A program made the translations under genes and the position numbers. This document shows, piece after piece, positions 60,932-64,000 of a stretch of 64,000 bases of DNA. This DNA is from Planctomycetota bacterium (GTDB lineage: Bacteria; Planctomycetota; PLA2): positions 114,709 to 178,708 of the forward strand of contig JAJFFF010000041.1 of NCBI GenBank assembly GCA_021776785.1. Reading direction: 5' to 3'. A model generated the notes under the pieces. That model was not told where the DNA came from and made no database searches. It worked only from the letters and a program-made list of their open reading frames with translations. Numbering within the stretch: the stretch's first letter is position 1; every line of letters starts with the position of its first letter.

Positions 60932-62245
60932 TTAGTCCGTGGTCTCCGCAGAATCATCGGTTGTTTGGCCGTCGGGGCCATCCCCGGCGGGCTTAGGCGC
61001 GCCGTCGCCGGCCGGCTTGTCGCCGTCGCCGACCCACTTGGGGTTGGAGCCGTCTGCTCCGCCCGATGCGCCGGATCCATCGGCAGGCGGCGCCGCCCCG
61101 TCGAGCGCATCGTCGTCATCGAGATGCGGGTCGATCTCCGCTTCGTCGGTGCCGTCGACTTCGTAACGCAGCTGCAGGTAAAGCGACATCGTCCCGCCCA
61201 AGAACAGATAGAGCGCAAAGCCTTTAAACCCAAGCAGGAAGATGTGGGTGAACAACCACATCCACACAAAGCCGATCCACTTGTCCCAACTCACGTCGGA
61301 GATGTTGCGGATATCCGTGATGCCTTCTTTTTCGCGGACGACGCGCGGCGACGACTGATACGGACCTTGGAGTTGATGCAGCGGCGCGGGCGGCTGGCTG
61401 ACCATCTTGTCCCACGACGCGACCGGACTGCCGGCGCGCAGTGAGAGCTTGACCGTGCGTTCGAAGTGCGCGGACAAAAACAAGACGACGCCCATGAGCG
61501 CGAAGATCAAGAAGTATCCGAAGATGAACCGGAAGGGGCGCGCGAAGATGTATGAGTACGCGCGCGACAACGCTTCGAGCGCGCCGTTTTGCTCCACCGC
61601 GATGCCCGACCACATGAGCGGTAAGCCGATGACGCCGCCTAAGATCGAGATCACGATCAAGAGCGACGCGATCAAGCTCAGCGGATACACAACAAGCGTA
61701 AAGATCGAGCCGATCAAAAACGGGATGCTCATGAGCAAGCCCGCGAGCATGTTAGCCAGTACAAAGAACCCGGCGAACGCGGCGACTAAAATCGGCGCGA
61801 GCAAGAACGTGATCCAGTTCGCGCGGCCGAACTTCAGCGCTTCCTTGAGGCTGATCGGTTCGTCGCGCGTGAGGCGCAGTGCGGCCGTGCGCAAGATCGC
61901 GGCGCCGACCCAAGCCCACACCCCGAAAAACGCGACGGCGGTGATCAGCGCCTGCCACCAGTTCATCGCGCTGCTGGCCGCGCCGAAGACCGGCTGGAGC
62001 GCATCCCGAAAACCAGTGCCAACGGGGCTCAGGTGTAGTGAAATGATGCCGACGAGATTCGGAATCGGATCTGCCACGTCAAACAACGAGCCCAGAAGCT
62101 TGTCGATGCCGAGAGTTAGCAGATATCCCAGCGCCGCCAGCGTGACGCAGCGCAGATCGAACGGGACACGCGGCGCGCGAAAACCTCGCTCGGGAGGCTC
62201 TAGCACGTCGCGGAGGGGGTCGGCCGGCGCCTGTTGTTCACTCAT
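60932..62245 (-). CDS. Multipass membrane protein with acidic C-terminal tail, unknown function
   Basis: A 437-residue protein starting MSEQQAPADPLRDVLEPP (ATG 62245). It has about six to eight hydrophobic segments between residues 30 and 370, including the long hydrophobic run FLIGSIFTLVVYPLSLIASLLIVISILGGVIGL-type region near 200-240, interrupted by polar loops. The tail from about 380 is rich in Asp, Gly, Pro and Ala and is probably disordered. No transporter signature is visible. It is divergent from the dolichol-kinase-like gene by 17 bp and precedes the acetyltransferase gene closely. Confidence 0.7.
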   Translation of the reverse strand: MSEQQAPADPLRDVLEPPERGFRAPRVPFDLRCVTLAALGYLLTLGIDKLLGSLFDVADPIPNLVGIISLHLSPVGTGFRDALQPVFGAASSAMNWWQALITAVAFFGVWAWVGAAILRTAALRLTRDEPISLKEALKFGRANWITFLLAPILVAAFAGFFVLANMLAGLLMSIPFLIGSIFTLVVYPLSLIASLLIVISILGGVIGLPLMWSGIAVEQNGALEALSRAYSYIFARPFRFIFGYFLIFALMGVVLFLSAHFERTVKLSLRAGSPVASWDKMVSQPPAPLHQLQGPYQSSPRVVREKEGITDIRNISDVSWDKWIGFVWMWLFTHIFLLGFKGFALYLFLGGTMSLYLQLRYEVDGTDEAEIDPHLDDDDALDGAAPPADGSGASGGADGSNPKWVGDGDKPAGDGAPKPAGDGPDGQTTDDSAETTD

Positions 62246-62262
62246 GGTCAAACGGGATCGGA

Positions 62263-62856
62263 TTGTTGAGCGGGCCGGGTGATTTGTCAATTCTGAAGCA
62301 TTCCGACCATCGGCGCCGCTTGGTGCATTTCGGCTTTGGCCTGATCGCGTTGGCGCTGCCTTGGATCGGGCGCCCGGCCGGGATCGCGCTGGCCGCGCTG
62401 GCCGCTTGTTACAACGGCCTGATCGCCCCAAGACTTGGCCTGGACAAGGGATATCGCCGCGAAGGCGAGCCCTGGTGGGGCGGACTATTTACATATGCGC
62501 TCGCCGTCTTGGTTTTGATCGTCTTTCTCGATCCACTGCTGGCGGCGGCCGGGGGTTGGATCGTGATGGCCGCGTGCGATCCTGCCGCCGCGTGGGCGGG
62601 GCAGCGCTGGAATGCGCCGAAGGTGCCGTGGTGCCCGCGCAAGTCGCTCGTGGGGACGCTGGCGGGTGCTGGAGCAGCCGCAGCGATGGGTGTGGCGCTG
62701 CTGGCGCTGCACGGAGCGCCGTTGTGGCCGGCGCTGGCGGCGGCGGGAGCAGGCGCGCTGGTGGAGTCGATGCCGTGGAGCGATGACAATCTACCGGTGG
62801 GGTTGGCGAGCGGTTGGGTGTACGCGTGGGCGTTGGGGGTAAGCGTTGCCGGTTGA
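62263..62856 (+). CDS. Polyprenol/phytol kinase-like membrane protein (dolichol kinase family)
   Basis: A 197-residue membrane protein with about six hydrophobic segments. Family features are a start like RRLVHFGFGLIAL, the CDPAAAWAGQRW motif (nucleotide-binding region of SEC59/VTE5-type kinases) and RKSLVGTLAGAG, matching the KSLEGS motif. This group uses CTP to phosphorylate long-chain prenols. The start is uncertain: no ATG fits, and TTG codons at 62263, 62266 and 62284 are the candidates. It overlaps the following DUF92 gene by 11 nt. Together they resemble the plant phytol kinase plus phytyl-phosphate kinase pair. Confidence 0.72.
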   Translation: MLSGPGDLSILKHSDHRRRLVHFGFGLIALALPWIGRPAGIALAALAACYNGLIAPRLGLDKGYRREGEPWWGGLFTYALAVLVLIVFLDPLLAAAGGWIVMAACDPAAAWAGQRWNAPKVPWCPRKSLVGTLAGAGAAAAMGVALLALHGAPLWPALAAAGAGALVESMPWSDDNLPVGLASGWVYAWALGVSVAG

Positions 62857-63526
62857 CGGCTGGATGCCCCTGGCGATCGTGCCGCTGTTTGCGTACGCGG
62901 CGTGGCGGACTCAGGCGACGACGACGGGCGGAACTTGTGCGGGTGTTGCGGTCGCGGCGGTGATCGCGGCAGGCGCGGGGTGGCCCGGTTTGGTGATGCT
63001 GACCGCGTTCGTCGTCGGAGGAACCGCACTCTCCCGCAAAGGAGAAACAAAAAGAGACGCGATCCAAGTGTTGTGCAACGGAGGCGTAGCCGCCGGAGCC
63101 GGATTAGGAATCGGAATGGGAATCGCTGGAAGCGCGGCGGCGTTCGGTGCAGCGCTAACGACAGCGTTCGCAGACACGATCGCAGGAGAGATCGGCCAAC
63201 GATCAAAACAAAAACCGCGCGCACTGCTCTTCGGAAAAGAACTCGAACGCGGAACCGACGGCGCGATGACAGTAGCCGGAACAGCAGCGGCCGCCATCGC
63301 AGCGTTGGCGCTCGCGTTACTCGGAACCACAATCGACACAAGAGGAACGGTGTGGATCACACGCACAACATGGATCTGGGCAAGCGCCGGATTCATGGGC
63401 CAATGGATCGACAGCGCGCTGGGTTTGTGGGCGCAACCGAAGTTAGGACGACGCGGAAACGACTGGGTAAACGCACTGGCAACAGCACTAGGAGCCGGCA
63501 TCGCATACGCAGTAGCGCCCGCGTAG
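62846..63526 (+). CDS. DUF92 membrane protein (phytyl-phosphate kinase-like)
   Basis: A 226-residue membrane protein with about six hydrophobic segments and the DUF92/TMEM19 signatures TGGTCAGVAVAAVIAAGAGW, SRKGETKRDAIQVLCNGGVAA, AFADTIAGEIG and GTDGAMTVAGTAAA. VTE6, a plant member of this family, phosphorylates phytyl phosphate to phytyl diphosphate. Overlap with the dolichol-kinase-like gene (which resembles VTE5) suggests a two-step prenol salvage route. Starting at TTG 62846 gives the overlap; ATG 62864 is the alternative. In bacteria the product could feed quinone, carotenoid or undecaprenyl pools. Confidence 0.8.
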   Translation: MPVDGWMPLAIVPLFAYAAWRTQATTTGGTCAGVAVAAVIAAGAGWPGLVMLTAFVVGGTALSRKGETKRDAIQVLCNGGVAAGAGLGIGMGIAGSAAAFGAALTTAFADTIAGEIGQRSKQKPRALLFGKELERGTDGAMTVAGTAAAAIAALALALLGTTIDTRGTVWITRTTWIWASAGFMGQWIDSALGLWAQPKLGRRGNDWVNALATALGAGIAYAVAPA

Positions 63527-63545
63527 CCGACATGGGGCCACGACA

Positions 63546-63820
63546 TGGGACCAGGTCCCACGTCTGAAGATCGTAAGGTGCTTGTAGGGAGCGTGTTAGA
63601 GCGATCGACTGCGGGATTTTGGGCGCAAATTAGGGGTGCATTCAGTATGACAGTAGCCTGTCGAAAATGGTCAGAATGTACGCATCGGGCCAAACAAGCT
63701 AGTTTAGGCCAGAGGCCGGTTGCCTAGCGTCGACGAATCTGCGCAACAAATCCCGCACGCGAGTGCCATAGAGAGTTGATACAAAAGGATTTATGTCGTC
63801 TGGAGTTGGGACCTGGTCCC
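63546..63820. repeat. Foldback/MITE-like element with nested inverted repeats
   Basis: Outer palindromes TGGGACCAGGTCCCA (63546-63560) and TGGGACCTGGTCCC (63807-63820) flank an inner inverted pair TGCGGGATTTTGGGCGCA (63610-63627) and TGCGCAACAAATCCCGCA (63740-63757; 15 of 18 matched). The inner pair is placed symmetrically, about 63 bp from either end. Spacer arms match weakly, so this looks like an old ~275-bp inverted-repeat element. A small frame inside shows no protein-like features. The string TCGACTGCGG in its left half is also present in the element at 24470-24712. Confidence 0.6.
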
Positions 63821-63955
63821 GGTGTTTTGCGAGGTGGCAACTGAACAGGGGATGCCGCTACCCCGAACGTGGGGCGACTTAGTGAGGATTCGATCATCCA
63901 GCAATGACCTGGGGCCCACCGGGACAGCGACTCCGCCGGAGCTCAAGGGGGCCAA
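63821..63955. other. Short non-coding stretch before the right-edge gene
   Basis: Nothing certain is visible. It contains CCTGGGGCCCACCGGGA-type palindromic fragments (about 63908-63924) related in style to the ends of the adjacent foldback element. An AGGGGG stretch near 63945 could serve as ribosome binding site for the frame starting at 63956. Confidence 0.3.
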
Positions 63956-64000
63956 ATGAGAGGTGCCATGCAGGACTTTATGTACAAGTTTGACTTCGAG
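63956..64000 (+). CDS. Partial CDS at right edge, unknown product
   Basis: ATG 63956 opens a frame of 15 codons (MRGAMQDFMYKFDFE) that runs off the window, preceded 5-10 nt upstream by AGGGGGCC as a possible binding site. The fragment is too short to identify. It lies just after the foldback element, so a link to that element is possible but cannot be tested here. Confidence 0.35.
   Translation, partial: MRGAMQDFMYKFDFE

Noticed and set aside
1..64000. CRISPR arrays, rRNA or tRNA genes, complete insertion sequences
   Set aside because: No regularly spaced direct repeats, no rRNA-like stretches, no cloverleaf candidates and no transposase motifs were seen.

Overview
This is about 64 kb of GC-rich, densely coded bacterial chromosome. 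Gene content (many exported proteins with VWA, HEAT-like, beta-helix, FGE-sulfatase and fasciclin/SOUL domains, DUF1570-like metallopeptidases, a transmembrane Ser/Thr kinase with a beta-helix ectodomain, an Eis-like acetyltransferase and an exosortase) fits a Planctomycetota-type organism best; a myxobacterial or other deltaproteobacterial relative cannot be excluded. No tRNA, rRNA, CRISPR array or intact transposase gene was seen.

Layout. 1-3.2 kb: left-edge gene fragment, exported beta-helix/PA14 protein and exported metallopeptidase. 3.4-18 kb: an exopolysaccharide/exosortase locus. A leftward operon (Wzz-like co-polymerase, tyrosine kinase, initiating sugar transferase) lies behind a strong sigma-54-type promoter. 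Next come gmhA, an exosortase-associated glycosyltransferase, an exosortase with a fused EpsI domain overlapping a large TPR protein, a UDP-sugar dehydrogenase and a CapK-like adenylate-forming enzyme. 18-31 kb: HAD hydrolase, small cytochrome, ketopantoate reductase-like protein, FAD monooxygenase, Ser/Thr kinase, beta-propeller protein, a MoxR/VWA/ATP-grasp operon and a gingipain-like peptidase. 31-49.7 kb: radical SAM enzyme, tetraheme cytochrome, nitrilase, VWA/HEAT protein, fasciclin-SOUL protein, aminotransferase, soluble histidine kinase, HNH protein, Atg22-like transporter and an unusual signal peptidase I. 50-56 kb: NUDIX hydrolase, ECF sigma/anti-sigma operon, FGE-domain protein, and a FliA/WhiG-type sigma gene behind a GEMM-I (cyclic-di-GMP class) riboswitch with an intrinsic terminator. 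56-64 kb: exported proteins, Eis-like acetyltransferase, multipass membrane protein, a pair resembling the plant phytol kinase/phytyl-phosphate kinase pair, and an inverted-repeat element at the right edge.

The most notable signals are regulatory and repetitive. (1) The riboswitch-terminator unit implies that a second messenger sets the level of an alternative sigma factor. (2) A near-consensus -24/-12 promoter with an upstream inverted repeat precedes the polysaccharide operon. (3) Two homologous, oppositely oriented ~250-bp non-coding elements with 13-bp GGTACC-centred terminal inverted repeats sit at 24.5 and 31.2 kb, and a third foldback element at 63.5 kb shares an internal motif with them. 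All functions are inferred from motifs read by eye; no database search was run.
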